NCBI GenBank assembly: GCA_028290165.1
Contig: JAQGKJ010000848.1
Coordinates: forward strand, 1-9,664
From: Bradyrhizobium sp.
GTDB lineage: Bacteria > Pseudomonadota > Alphaproteobacteria > Rhizobiales > Xanthobacteraceae
Direction of reading: 5' to 3'
Length of the DNA stretch: 9,664 nucleotides
Shown here: in pieces, positions 1 through 6,270 of the stretch
How positions within the stretch are numbered: the first letter of the stretch is position 1
Layout of the letters: every line of letters starts with the position of its first letter
Translations under genes and position numbers: made by a program
The notes under the pieces: model-generated
Told to the model about the DNA's origin: nothing
The model's input: only the letters and a program-made list of their open reading frames with translations
The model's database searches: none

Positions 1-476
1 CGGCAGGCTGCGGCATCGACCAGCGCGATCGAGAGACCGCCGGCGCCGCTTGCCAGCACGGCGATATGCTTGGCGCCTTTTGCAAATGGAACGCCGCGCG
101 CGCGGCCGGACAACGTGCCGTCGGCGCCAACGGAGATACGGTCCTTGGGGTTTGCGGGTGCCACCGTCATCGGCCCCTCGGGGGAGGCGATCTTTGCCTG
201 CGCCAATAGCCATCCCGCCAGCATGGTCTCGGCGAGCGGCACCGCTATCGCAAAGCGGCCGGCGGCGCTCAAGACGCTAAAACCTTCGGCCATGCTGGCG
301 CCCGAGCCGCCGCAATCCTCAGGCACCCACGACAGCGGCAGGCCGGCCTCCGTCAGTGCCTGCCACAGCGGCGCCTTCCACGCGCCTTGCTTGTCGCGGT
401 TGATGGTTTGCGGGTCGGCGAGATCCGAAAAAATCTTCTCCGCGGTCTCGGCGACAATGTTCTCACTCTCCGCCAC
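1..476 (-). CDS. Acyl-CoA dehydrogenase family protein, N-terminal part (cut by window edge)
   Basis: The minus strand is open from a GTG at 476 to the left edge, giving about 158 residues. A tag stop at 494-492 lies just upstream in frame, and GAGGA sits a few bases before the GTG, so the start is well fixed. The translation begins VAESENIVAETAEKIFSDLA and continues with LPLSWVPEDCGGSGASMAEG, PLAETMLAGWLLA and VPFAKGAKHIAVLASG. This order (helical N-terminal domain, a GG-containing turn, then the start of the beta domain) is typical of FAD-dependent acyl-CoA dehydrogenases, which oxidise acyl-CoA to the 2-enoyl-CoA in the cytoplasm. The PLAETMLA-type segment resembles the shorter subunits that often work as heteromers with a second acyl-CoA dehydrogenase (steroid-type FadE pairs); that comparison is from memory. 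The catalytic base lies outside the window, so activity cannot be judged. It is divergent from the SDR gene. Confidence 0.88.
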   Translation of the reverse strand, partial: MAESENIVAETAEKIFSDLADPQTINRDKQGAWKAPLWQALTEAGLPLSWVPEDCGGSGASMAEGFSVLSAAGRFAIAVPLAETMLAGWLLAQAKIASPEGPMTVAPANPKDRISVGADGTLSGRARGVPFAKGAKHIAVLASGAGGLSIALVDAAAC

Positions 477-534
477 AGCGTTCCTCGTTTTCTACGTCGC
501 ACCCATCCCGCCTGCGCCGTTCGGCCCAATCGGG

Positions 535-556
535 TGCGGTGTTTTCTTGCACCGCA
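535..556. promoter_or_regulatory. Perfect inverted repeat in the divergent acyl-CoA dehydrogenase/SDR gap (candidate operator)
   Basis: TGCGGTG at 535-541 and CACCGCA at 550-556 are exact inverted arms separated by 8 bases. The repeat lies 58 bp upstream of the acyl-CoA dehydrogenase GTG and about 190 bp upstream of the SDR ATG, a normal place for a dimeric repressor site. No regulator gene is visible in the window. The site is a guess from symmetry and position; a small RNA hairpin is equally possible. Confidence 0.3.
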
Positions 557-742
557 TGATGGGGAAAAGCCACTGCCATGACAAGCGCCTGTCTCCGCAA
601 GGTGCCCTGCGGTGACGGTATGAAGCTATTGGCCGGCATGAATTCCGCGCAACGGAGTTTTGCCGATTTGCGGGCATTTTGCCGCGCGATGTGCTAGATC
701 GCCGCGAGAGCGGGTCAGCCAAAATCACATGAGGAAATACAG

Positions 743-1525
743 ATGTCGAAGGATGGTTTGTGCGCGATTGTAACGGGTTCTGCGTCGGGTCTGGGGGCGG
801 CGACCGCTGCCATCCTGGCCAAGGGCGGCGCGCGCATCGTCGTCAACTATTCCTCCAGCCAGAAGGAGGCCGAGCAGACCGCCGATCTCTGCCGCGCGGC
901 CGGCGGCGAAGTGGTCGTGGTCCAGGGCGACGTTTCGCGAGACGAGGATTGCAGGAAAATCGTCGCGGCGGCGGCTCCCTGGGGACGTCTCGACGCGCTG
1001 ATCAATAATGCCGGCACCACCAAGCACGTGGCGCACGGCAATCTCGACGGCTTGTCCGCGGAGGATTTTCAGCGGCTGTTCGGGGTCAACACCATCGGCC
1101 CGTTTCAGATGGTGCGGGCGGCGCGAAGCCTGCTGGAAGCTGGCGCGAAGGAGTCGGGGCGCGCCTCAACGGTGGTCAACGTGTCGTCGGTCGCCGGCAT
1201 CAGCGGTGTCGGCTCCTCGATTGCGTACGCCGCGAGCAAGGGCGCGCTCAACACCATCACCTATTCGCTGGCGCGCGCATTGGCGCCCCTGATCCGCGTC
1301 AATACCGTGTGTCCCGGCTATATCGATACGCCCTGGTTCACCAAGGGCCGCGGCGAGGAGGCCGCCAGGAAGGTGCGGGATTCCATCATCGAGAGAGTGC
1401 CGCTCAAGGTCGCATCATCCGCGAACGATATCGCGGCGCTGGTGTGTTTTCTCGCCACGCCGGCGTCGAGCAACATGACCGGCGAAGTGGTGCGGATGGA
1501 CGCCGGATTGCATCTGGTGTCGTGA
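743..1525 (+). CDS. SDR family NAD(P)-dependent oxidoreductase
   Basis: The product is a 260-residue classical short-chain dehydrogenase/reductase, normal length for the family. It probably reduces a ketone or oxidises an alcohol using NAD(H) or NADP(H) in the cytoplasm. The cofactor motif TGSASGLG is at residues 11-18, NNAG at 88-91, the active-site Asn at 116, Ser at 149, and the YxxxK pair at Tyr162 and Lys166, followed by PG at 191-192. All catalytic residues are therefore present. The ATG at 743 has GAGGA about seven bases upstream. It is divergent from an acyl-CoA dehydrogenase, which suggests (by inference) a 3-hydroxyacyl-CoA or similar CoA-linked substrate. FabG-like 3-oxoacyl reductases share this motif set, so the substrate cannot be read from the sequence. 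Confidence 0.93.
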   Translation: MSKDGLCAIVTGSASGLGAATAAILAKGGARIVVNYSSSQKEAEQTADLCRAAGGEVVVVQGDVSRDEDCRKIVAAAAPWGRLDALINNAGTTKHVAHGNLDGLSAEDFQRLFGVNTIGPFQMVRAARSLLEAGAKESGRASTVVNVSSVAGISGVGSSIAYAASKGALNTITYSLARALAPLIRVNTVCPGYIDTPWFTKGRGEEAARKVRDSIIERVPLKVASSANDIAALVCFLATPASSNMTGEVVRMDAGLHLVS

Positions 1526-1551
1526 GAAGGCATCTGGCTTACGAGATTAAG

Positions 1552-1642
1552 CCGTCATTGCGAGCGCAAGCGAAGCAATCCATGGCTCATCGAGCAAGGC
1601 GGCCAATGGATTGCTTCGTCGCGTTGCTCCTCGCAATGACGG
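1552..1642. repeat. Intergenic palindromic repeat, CGTCATTGCGAG family
   Basis: Outer arms ccgtcattgcgag (1552-1564) and ctcgcaatgacgg (1630-1642) are exact complements. A second nested pair, cgaagcaatccat (1571-1583) and atggattgcttcg (1606-1618), is also exact. The whole 91 bp can fold as one long hairpin. The same family recurs at 9048-9166. Repeats of this type are abundant between genes in Bradyrhizobium and relatives. This one lies between the convergent SDR and GlsB-type genes and may serve both as a transcription barrier. Confidence 0.85.
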
Positions 1643-1647
1643 GGAGG

Positions 1648-1668
1648 GTGACGGCGCTGCGCCGTCAC
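1648..1668 (-). terminator. Perfect 10-bp hairpin over the GlsB-type stop codon
   Basis: GTGACGGCGC at 1648-1657 and GCGCCGTCAC at 1659-1668 are exact arms around a single base. On the minus strand the TGA stop at 1667-1665 lies inside the first arm. No T-run follows, so it is not a textbook intrinsic terminator. It could stop transcription together with the adjacent palindromic repeat or protect the mRNA 3' end. Confidence 0.45.
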
Positions 1669-1943
1669 TTCCCGCCCGGATCGGAAATCACCCGGCTCGC
1701 CACCAGCCTGTTCCAGATGAACAGTACCACCAGCGCGCCGATGGTCGCGGTGATGAAGCCGGCGCCCTGGTCCGGACCGTAATGGCCGATGGCCTGGCCG
1801 ATAAAGGTCGCAAGAAACGCGCCGGCGATGCCGAGCACGGTGGTCAGGATGAATCCGCTGGGATTGTTCGGACCCGGCGAAAGCAACCGCGCGATGATTC
1901 CCGCTACGAAGCCGACGATGATGACCCAGATGATGCCGCTCAT
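1665..1943 (-). CDS. GlsB/YeaQ/YmgE family small membrane protein
   Basis: This is a 92-residue, very hydrophobic protein starting MSGIIWVIIVGFVAGIIARL. Three membrane segments are visible at about residues 3-20, 31-52 and 62-80. Glycine- and alanine-rich faces (GFVAGIIAR, LGIAGAFLA, ATIGALVVL) and a short soluble C-terminus ending PGGK complete it. Length and pattern fit the transglycosylase-associated (GlsB/YeaQ) family, whose members are often stress-induced in bacteria; their biochemical role is not settled. AAGGA lies eight bases before the ATG at 1943. It follows the YidB-type gene on the same strand with an 87-bp gap that contains a hairpin, so co-transcription is possible but not certain. 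No good sigma-70 promoter was seen in that gap. Confidence 0.9.
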   Translation of the reverse strand: MSGIIWVIIVGFVAGIIARLLSPGPNNPSGFILTTVLGIAGAFLATFIGQAIGHYGPDQGAGFITATIGALVVLFIWNRLVASRVISDPGGK

Positions 1944-2023
1944 TGCTGTCGTCCTTTTCCAAAAAGCAGGGTTTCATAAAACTGACGATGGGCCGCGCGC
2001 CGCCGGATGGCGCCGCGCTGCCC

Positions 2024-2041
2024 GCCGGCATCAAAGCCGGC
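2024..2041 (-). terminator. Hairpin enclosing the YidB-type stop codon
   Basis: GCCGGC at 2024-2029 and GCCGGC at 2036-2041 are exact inverted arms with a 6-base loop. On the minus strand the TGA stop of the YidB-type gene (2033-2031) lies in the loop. There is no T-run after it, so it may be a weak terminator, a 3'-end stabiliser or an attenuator before the GlsB-type gene. Confidence 0.35.
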
Positions 2042-2594
2042 CCGATAGCTCGTTTTCGCTCGGCAGCCGTCCGTCCGGCGTCAGGTGATTGATCACGTTG
2101 GGCAGATGCTGGCTGAGACCCGAGAGCAATTCGTCGCGCGGCAGGCCGCTCTGCGACATCAGGCTGTTGATCTGGTCGGCGCCCAGCGCCTTGGCGAGGT
2201 CGCCGGGCGAAATCTCCTTGTTCGGGCCGTTGCTCACCCATGAATTGGCGGCATCGCTTTGGCCATTCTGTTGAAACTGCTTGAGCAGGTCGCCGAGCCC
2301 GCCTGAGATCACGCTTCCTGCCGCGCCGCCCGCAAGCAGGCCGCCCAATCCGCCCTTGAGGACGTCGCCAAGCCCACCTCCCATTCCTCCACCGGCCGAA
2401 GTGCCAGGCGCTGGCGCTGGCGCCGGGCTGGCGCCGGACTGGTTGGCGGTGAAATGCTTGACTGCCTTCCAGGCGAGCAGTCCGAGGATCGCCATGGTCA
2501 TCGGCGACATTCCTCCGCTGCTGCTTTGCGCGTTCGGATTGCTGGGACCGCGCGGGCCCTGCTGCATGCCGTTGAGTACGTCGAGTAAACCCAT
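2031..2594 (-). CDS. YidB-like DUF937 family protein
   Basis: The protein has 187 residues. I start it at MGLLDVLNGM because GGGAGGAG lies just upstream of that ATG; an ATG six codons earlier overlaps the ribosome site and is less likely. Residues 1-48 carry a short helical start and a hydrophobic stretch (MTMAILGLLAWKAVKHF, about 32-48). A PAPAPAP linker follows at about 57-63, then a glycine-rich block at about 67-101. The C-terminal domain from about 117 (NSWVSNGPNKEISPGDLAKA to LTPDGRLP) is the conserved part of the YidB/DUF937 family. The family has no established reaction. Its partner here is a GlsB-type protein, and both families are associated with stress responses, so a shared envelope-stress role is inferred. 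Confidence 0.88.
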   Translation of the reverse strand: MGLLDVLNGMQQGPRGPSNPNAQSSSGGMSPMTMAILGLLAWKAVKHFTANQSGASPAPAPAPGTSAGGGMGGGLGDVLKGGLGGLLAGGAAGSVISGGLGDLLKQFQQNGQSDAANSWVSNGPNKEISPGDLAKALGADQINSLMSQSGLPRDELLSGLSQHLPNVINHLTPDGRLPSENELSGRL

Positions 2595-2626
2595 TGTTCT
2601 CTCCTCCCGCATCCAGCCCGGCAGAA

Positions 2627-2655
2627 AACATAACGGCGGCCCATGACGGTTACAA
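2627..2655 (-). promoter_or_regulatory. Candidate sigma-70 promoter for the YidB-type gene
   Basis: Read on the minus strand, TTGTAA (2655-2650) and TATGTT (2632-2627) are separated by exactly 17 bases. Each hexamer matches the consensus at four of six positions. The expected start of transcription near 2620 would leave a leader of about 25 bases with the ribosome site inside it. Alphaproteobacterial -10 boxes are often weak, so this is plausible but unproven. Confidence 0.4.
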
Positions 2656-2683
2656 GGCGCGCGCCGTCGGGGTGGTGTTCACC

Positions 2684-2712
2684 TCTCCCTGCGAAGGGCG
2701 GGGCGAGGGAGA
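2684..2712. repeat. Short inverted repeat upstream of the first ketopantoate reductase gene
   Basis: TCTCCCT at 2684-2690 and AGGGAGA at 2706-2712 are exact arms around a G-rich loop of 15 bases. The CTCTCCC...GGGAGA pattern resembles short intergenic repeats frequent in this group of bacteria. Its position argues that the reductase gene starts downstream of it. Confidence 0.35.
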
Positions 2713-2758
2713 AAAAAGTCTGCTATCGATGCTCGAAATGAATGGATTGAACGACGGA

Positions 2759-3760
2759 ATGATTTCGGAAAAACCGATCGGCGTGGCGGGGGCCGGCAGC
2801 ATCGGCTGCTTTGTCGGCGGCATGTGTGCCGCCGCCGGCCGCCGCGTTGCGTTGCTGGCGCGCCCGCGCGTGATCGGCGAGATCGAAAGCCATGGGCTGC
2901 GGCTGACGAGTTTTGAAGGCCTCGACCACCATATCGCGTCAAGCCGGTTGACGCTGTCCGAAGATCCCTCGATTTTTACTGAGGTTGGCGCAGTGCTGGT
3001 GACGGTCAAAAGCGCCGATACCGCCGAAATCGCCGATCTCATTGCAAACCACGCTCCCACTGATGCGGTCGTCGTCTCCTTGCAAAACGGAATCGGCAAT
3101 GTCGCCGTACTGCGCGCGCGACTCCCCAGACGGCGCGTGCTGGCGGGCATGGTGCCGTTCAATGTCGTAGCACTGGGCGAAGGGCGATTTCATCGCTCGA
3201 CCTCGGGCGATATCGTCATCGAAAAAGACGACGCCGCTACCGCCGATCGGCTTTCGGTGGAGGGCTTGAGGATGCGCCCGAGCTCCAACATTGCCGGCGT
3301 GCAATGGGGCAAGCTCCTGGTCAATCTCAACAACGCGCTCAATGCGCTCGGCGATCTGCCGCTGCGCCAGCAACTCGCGCAGCGCGCCTGGCGCAGGCTG
3401 TTCGCCGACCAGATGGCGGAGGGCCTGGCGGCGATCAAGGCCGAGGGCATCAAGCCGGTGTCCTCGACGCCGGTGCCGGCAGGCCTGACGCCGCATCTGC
3501 TGCGGCTGCCGGACGCGGTCTTCGCGATGTTGCTCGGAAGTACGATGAAGATCGATCCCGAGGCGCGCTCCTCGATGTGGGAGGACCTGCAGCGCGGCCG
3601 GGCCACCGAGATCGACTATCTGCAGGGCGTCATCACCGCCATCGCCGACCGCCACGGGCTCGAGGTGCCGCTGTCGCGCCGCATCGTGGCGCTGATCAAG
3701 CAAGCGGAAGTTTTGGGCAAAGGCTCGCCGGGGCTGACGCCGCAGCAAATCCGGCCGTAA
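2759..3760 (+). CDS. 2-dehydropantoate 2-reductase family protein (first copy)
   Basis: With the start at 2759 the product has 333 residues, usual for the ketopantoate reductase (ApbA/PanE) family, which reduces 2-dehydropantoate to pantoate with NADPH on the way to pantothenate. The Rossmann motif GAGSIG is at 11-16, QNG at 109-111 and the catalytic-type Lys at 185 in WGKLLVNLNNALNAL. A C-terminal SSMWEDLQRGRATEID segment holds Ser272 and Glu284, corresponding to the E. coli substrate-binding residues. The full residue set supports real reductase activity, but distant family members act on other 2-oxo acids. In-frame ATGs at 2729 and 2738 are alternatives. None has a strong ribosome site, and 2759 places the Rossmann motif at the usual distance from the N-terminus. 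The frame stays open back to 2594, but that part crosses the YidB-type leader and a repeat. Confidence 0.88.
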   Translation: MISEKPIGVAGAGSIGCFVGGMCAAAGRRVALLARPRVIGEIESHGLRLTSFEGLDHHIASSRLTLSEDPSIFTEVGAVLVTVKSADTAEIADLIANHAPTDAVVVSLQNGIGNVAVLRARLPRRRVLAGMVPFNVVALGEGRFHRSTSGDIVIEKDDAATADRLSVEGLRMRPSSNIAGVQWGKLLVNLNNALNALGDLPLRQQLAQRAWRRLFADQMAEGLAAIKAEGIKPVSSTPVPAGLTPHLLRLPDAVFAMLLGSTMKIDPEARSSMWEDLQRGRATEIDYLQGVITAIADRHGLEVPLSRRIVALIKQAEVLGKGSPGLTPQQIRP

Positions 3761-3884
3761 AACCCGCCTAAGCGTGGTTCGCGTCCGCCTGAGCCGAACC
3801 GGATCCCGCCTTGAAAAGGCAACGATTGCGGAAGAATTTGGCTCAAGCGGCGATGCGCAATCGGCCGCGCCGGGAGGACCGAAA

Positions 3885-4112
3885 ATGAAACGATTTTTCG
3901 CGTTGCTTGCGATTGCCGCCGTGGCGGCTCTCGGCGGCTGGGTTTTGACGGCGCCGGCCCGTGCCGCGCCGCCGACGGTCACGCCTTCGCCGGGTTACGA
4001 CGCCAGACTGCAGCAGCAGCAACAGCGCGCGGCGCAGTCCTATTACGAACCGGGAGTACCCGTTGTCAGGCCCCGGCGTCATGTGAAGCGGGCCCACCAC
4101 AGCGCGCAATAA
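3885..4112 (+). CDS. Small secreted protein of unknown function
   Basis: This is a 75-residue protein starting MKRFFALLAIAAVAALGGWV, with GGAGG eight bases upstream of the ATG at 3885. Residues 1-27 form a clear Sec signal peptide ending ARA, so the exported peptide would be about 48 residues. It is proline-rich near its start, has a run of five glutamines at 43-47, a YYEPGVPVV segment at 53-61 and a basic His/Arg/Lys tail (RPRRHVKRAHH). I do not recognise a domain. Only 20 bp separate it from the CAP-domain gene on the same strand, so the two are probably co-transcribed. TTGAAA at 3811-3816 could be a -35 box, but the matching -10 is poor. Confidence 0.75.
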   Translation: MKRFFALLAIAAVAALGGWVLTAPARAAPPTVTPSPGYDARLQQQQQRAAQSYYEPGVPVVRPRRHVKRAHHSAQ

Positions 4113-4132
4113 AAGCCTGACCAAAAAGACAA

Positions 4133-4573
4133 ATGCCGCCGCGTTTCCCCGTCAGGCTATTTCTGTTTGCGCTCTTTCTCTGTCTTGGTTTTGCCGCGCC
4201 GGTCGAGGCGTCCGACTACGCCGGCGCGATCAGCGCCTATCGCCGGGCGCACGGTCTGCCCGCGGTGAAATCGGACAGCCGTCTCGGCGCGGTCGCGCTG
4301 AAACAGGCGCGTGCGATGGCCGCAAGCGGCGCCGTCAGCCACAGCGCCGGCGGCAATTTTGCGACGCGGGTGGGGCCCTTGCGCAAATCGAAAGCTGCGG
4401 AAAATATCGGCGCAGGTTTTATCAGTTTTACAGAAATGCTGAAGCAGTGGGAAGACAGTGCCGGCCACCGCCAAAATCTTTTGATGGCAGGCGCCCGCCG
4501 CGTCGGCATCGCCTCGGTGGACAATCCGAAATCGCCGTACCGGAAATTCTGGGCGATGGTGATCACGGATTGA
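4133..4573 (+). CDS. Secreted CAP-domain (SCP/PR-1) protein
   Basis: The 146-residue protein opens with a signal peptide (MPPRFPVRLFLFALFLCLGF, likely cut after VEA at residue 26) and is then a single CAP domain. The expected residues are visible: His70 in VSHSAGGNF, Glu90 in AENIG, and WEDSAGHRQNLL at 106-117 with Glu107 and His112. The domain ends in VGIASVD and WAMVITD. It resembles the bacterial YkwD-like branch with no cysteine pairs and no wall-anchoring extension, so it should be free in the periplasm or outside the cell. CAP proteins have varied roles (lipid binding, surface interaction) and a bacterial reaction is not established. The ATG at 4133 has only an A-rich upstream sequence and may depend on translation of the preceding gene. 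Confidence 0.88.
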   Translation: MPPRFPVRLFLFALFLCLGFAAPVEASDYAGAISAYRRAHGLPAVKSDSRLGAVALKQARAMAASGAVSHSAGGNFATRVGPLRKSKAAENIGAGFISFTEMLKQWEDSAGHRQNLLMAGARRVGIASVDNPKSPYRKFWAMVITD

Positions 4574-4582
4574 TCCCAACGC

Positions 4583-4698
4583 CGTCATTCCGGGGCGAGG
4601 TGAAGCCTCGAACCCGGAATCCCGAGATGATGGCGCGAGATTCCCCGATGCGCAATTGCGCATCTGAGGTTCGCGCTCGCGCGCGCCCCGGAATGACG
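4583..4698. repeat. Intergenic palindromic repeat, CGTCATTCCGGGG family
   Basis: The 15-base arms cgtcattccggggcg (4583-4597) and cgccccggaatgacg (4684-4698) are exact complements. Inside is a perfect 18-bp palindrome, GATGCGCAATTGCGCATC, at 4647-4664. The 116-bp element lies between the convergent CAP-protein gene and the next minus-strand gene, where it could block read-through from both sides. It differs from the elements at 1552 and 9178 in both arm sequence and centre. Confidence 0.85.
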
Positions 4699-4740
4699 AA
4701 AAAAACTTAGCCGCTTCGTTCGCTGGAACAGCGGTCGGCT

Positions 4741-5337
4741 TCAGCCGCCCTTCGCCTTGCCCTGCGAAGAGCCAAACAGCTTCTTCAGATCCTTGATGCC
4801 TTCGGAAAGCCTCGGCCACTCGCAGGAGAATGAGCCCCGCGCGCAGTTCTGGCCTTTGGCGCGGGTCCTCAAATCGTTCGTGGCCGCCTGCGGCTTGTTG
4901 GGCGCCTCGACCGGCACCGGCACCTTTTCGTTTCGCAAGGAAGCCTGCTGCAGTTGTTGCTGCTGTTGCTTTGCCGTGAACGCCTCCGCGATGCTGTTGC
5001 GTCGCTCGCGGTCGAGAAAGGCGGTATATTGTTCGTCGATGTGCTTCTGCTCTTCCGGCGTCGGGTTCGGGCCGGCGATATCGAAACTGCGGTTCTGCAT
5101 GAAATCGAAATAGCTGTAGCTGCCGCCGGGCTTGCGTCGTCCGGCAAATTTCGCGTTGCAGTCGGAAAGCTGCGAGGTTCTTTCTTCCCTGGTCGCCGCC
5201 TTCTCGGCCTTGTCGGCACATTCCTCGAAGTCGACCGGCGCGCGCGACCACCACTGTGCCTGCGCGCGCGAAGGGTGCAGCACAATGCTGCCGGCAAGGG
5301 CTGCGATCAGCAGGAGGGAAGTGCGCGGCTCGATCAC
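4741..5337 (-). CDS. Secreted protein of unknown function with four cysteines
   Basis: I choose the GTG at 5337, giving 198 residues. An earlier TTG at 5397 is open in frame, but it lies upstream of the candidate promoter and would bury the signal peptide behind 20 extra residues. From 5337 the signal peptide is ideal: IEPRTSLLLIAALAGSIVLH ending AQA at 27, with QWWSRAPVDF following. The mature part has Cys40 and Cys60 spaced by charged residues (EER at 51-53), a FAGRRKPGGSYSYFDF segment at 65-79, a glutamine-rich helix (AKQQQQQLQQ, 122-131), a proline-rich linker, Cys165 and Cys172, and a Lys/Gly-rich tail. Two disulfides are possible. I recall FAGRRKPGG-type proteins as hypothetical proteins in rhizobia but know no function. 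It is convergent with the CAP-protein gene. Confidence 0.78.
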   Translation of the reverse strand: MIEPRTSLLLIAALAGSIVLHPSRAQAQWWSRAPVDFEECADKAEKAATREERTSQLSDCNAKFAGRRKPGGSYSYFDFMQNRSFDIAGPNPTPEEQKHIDEQYTAFLDRERRNSIAEAFTAKQQQQQLQQASLRNEKVPVPVEAPNKPQAATNDLRTRAKGQNCARGSFSCEWPRLSEGIKDLKKLFGSSQGKAKGG

Positions 5338-5359
5338 GGATGATTTTTCCAAGGGCACG

Positions 5360-5387
5360 ATTCTAACAGCGGTTCCATGCGACGCAA
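5360..5387 (-). promoter_or_regulatory. Candidate promoter for the four-cysteine secreted protein
   Basis: On the minus strand TTGCGT (5387-5382) and TAGAAT (5365-5360) are 16 bases apart. The -10 matches the consensus at five of six positions, the -35 at three. Transcription would begin near 5353, about 16 bases before the GTG at 5337. This supports that start over the TTG at 5397. Confidence 0.4.
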
Positions 5388-5585
5388 TTTGCGCCAATTG
5401 TCGCCATTATCGTCCCTCTTGTCACCCCCGAAAGTCAGCGAATTTTCGCGTGGAAGTTGCGAGCTTTCCTCTCGCCTGTGACGGCAGGGACACAGCCGCG
5501 GGCGCGGCGGGAGCCAAAAACAAGGCGCCCAGATTTGGCCTAGCTTTAGGCGCTGATTGGGCGGCGCTAGAGAAGGGAGTTTTCC

Positions 5586-6125
5586 GTGCGCGAGACAAAA
5601 ATCCTTTCGCTTCTGATCTTATTCGCCGCTACGTCTGCTTTTGCACAGCGTGCGCCCGAGCCTGACCTATCGTCCACCGATAAAGAAATAAAATCCTTCG
5701 AATCAGCGAAAGTCAGTCTCGCTGAGGCGATAACGGTTGCGGCGAAAAGACACCGGGATGCGAAGGTCGTGGAAGTGAGTTTTGACAGTCAAGCGGGCCA
5801 GTTGGGCTACAAGGTGAAGACATATCAGGACAACAACGTATGGGAAGGCGCCGTCGATGCCTGGACGGGACAAGTAATCGGTGAAGGGACGACCACGCCG
5901 GTATCCAAACTTGACGAGGAGGACCAACTCGAGCTGGCGGGCTTGCTGAAGGCTTCAATCGACCTTTCCACGGCAACCGCTCTGGCAGAAGAAAGAGGTT
6001 CTGGAAAAGCCATCAGCGCGGGCCTTGAAGAGATAAACGGCCGGATCGTTTACGAAGTCACCATTGTGAAGAACGGCGCAACCACCAAATTTGTGGTCAA
6101 TCCCAAGAGTGGTGAGATCAAATAA
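5586..6125 (+). CDS. Secreted protein with two PepSY domains
   Basis: The GTG at 5586 follows AGAAGGGAG at good spacing and gives 179 residues. Residues 1-20 are a signal peptide ending AFA. Two PepSY-type repeats follow: about 43-99 (SLAEAITVAAKR ... YKVKTYQDNNVWEGAVDAWTG) and about 125-179 (DLSTATALAEER ... YEVTIVKNGATTKFVVNP). Each has the helix-then-strands pattern ending in a D/NP..G turn. PepSY domains occur in peptidase propeptides and in periplasmic proteins thought to restrain proteases; a stand-alone double-PepSY protein is best called a possible periplasmic inhibitor or binding protein. The coding sequence has lower G+C than its neighbours and uses ATA, AGA, TTA and CTA codons, which suggests a different history. 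The tRNA-Arg gene follows 145 bp downstream. Confidence 0.85.
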   Translation: MRETKILSLLILFAATSAFAQRAPEPDLSSTDKEIKSFESAKVSLAEAITVAAKRHRDAKVVEVSFDSQAGQLGYKVKTYQDNNVWEGAVDAWTGQVIGEGTTTPVSKLDEEDQLELAGLLKASIDLSTATALAEERGSGKAISAGLEEINGRIVYEVTIVKNGATTKFVVNPKSGEIK

Positions 6126-6270
6126 GGGCCAAATCAGAAGCTGCCCGAAAAATAATACCTGCGGAGCGGTAGGGGGCTCATTGGCGCTGTGGCTGCGGCG
6201 TTGCCCGGACTGGCGATCAGGCGCCCGCTCTGGTATGGAATTTCCAAGCGCCCGCGCCCGCGGGTTCTTC

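Noticed and set aside
70..615. Plus-strand frame of 181 codons
   Set aside because: It is antisense to the acyl-CoA dehydrogenase and has no recognisable domain; the minus-strand protein is clearly the real one.
658..684. Direct repeat TTTTGCCG at 658-665 and 677-684 upstream of the SDR gene
   Set aside because: Two copies of eight bases are not convincing, and no promoter hexamers at correct spacing could be placed around them.
1555..2631. Long minus-strand frame of 358 codons over the YidB- and GlsB-type genes
   Set aside because: It is a shifted-frame shadow of two well-supported genes. Its end reads through the palindromic repeat as HCEEQRDEAIH, a familiar artefact of that repeat.
3776..3820. 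Inverted repeats GGTTCG/CGAACC and GCCTT/AAGGC after the first reductase gene
   Set aside because: Short arms, a long loop in the first and no T-run in either. They could be a weak terminator but are not distinguishable from chance.
2939..3982. Minus-strand frame of 347 codons
   Set aside because: It is Arg/Ala-rich antisense translation of the first ketopantoate reductase gene, a common high-G+C artefact.
4157..5254. Minus-strand frame of 365 codons
   Set aside because: It crosses the CAP-protein gene in antisense, a palindromic repeat and the four-cysteine gene in a wrong frame; composition is low-complexity Arg/Gly/Ala.
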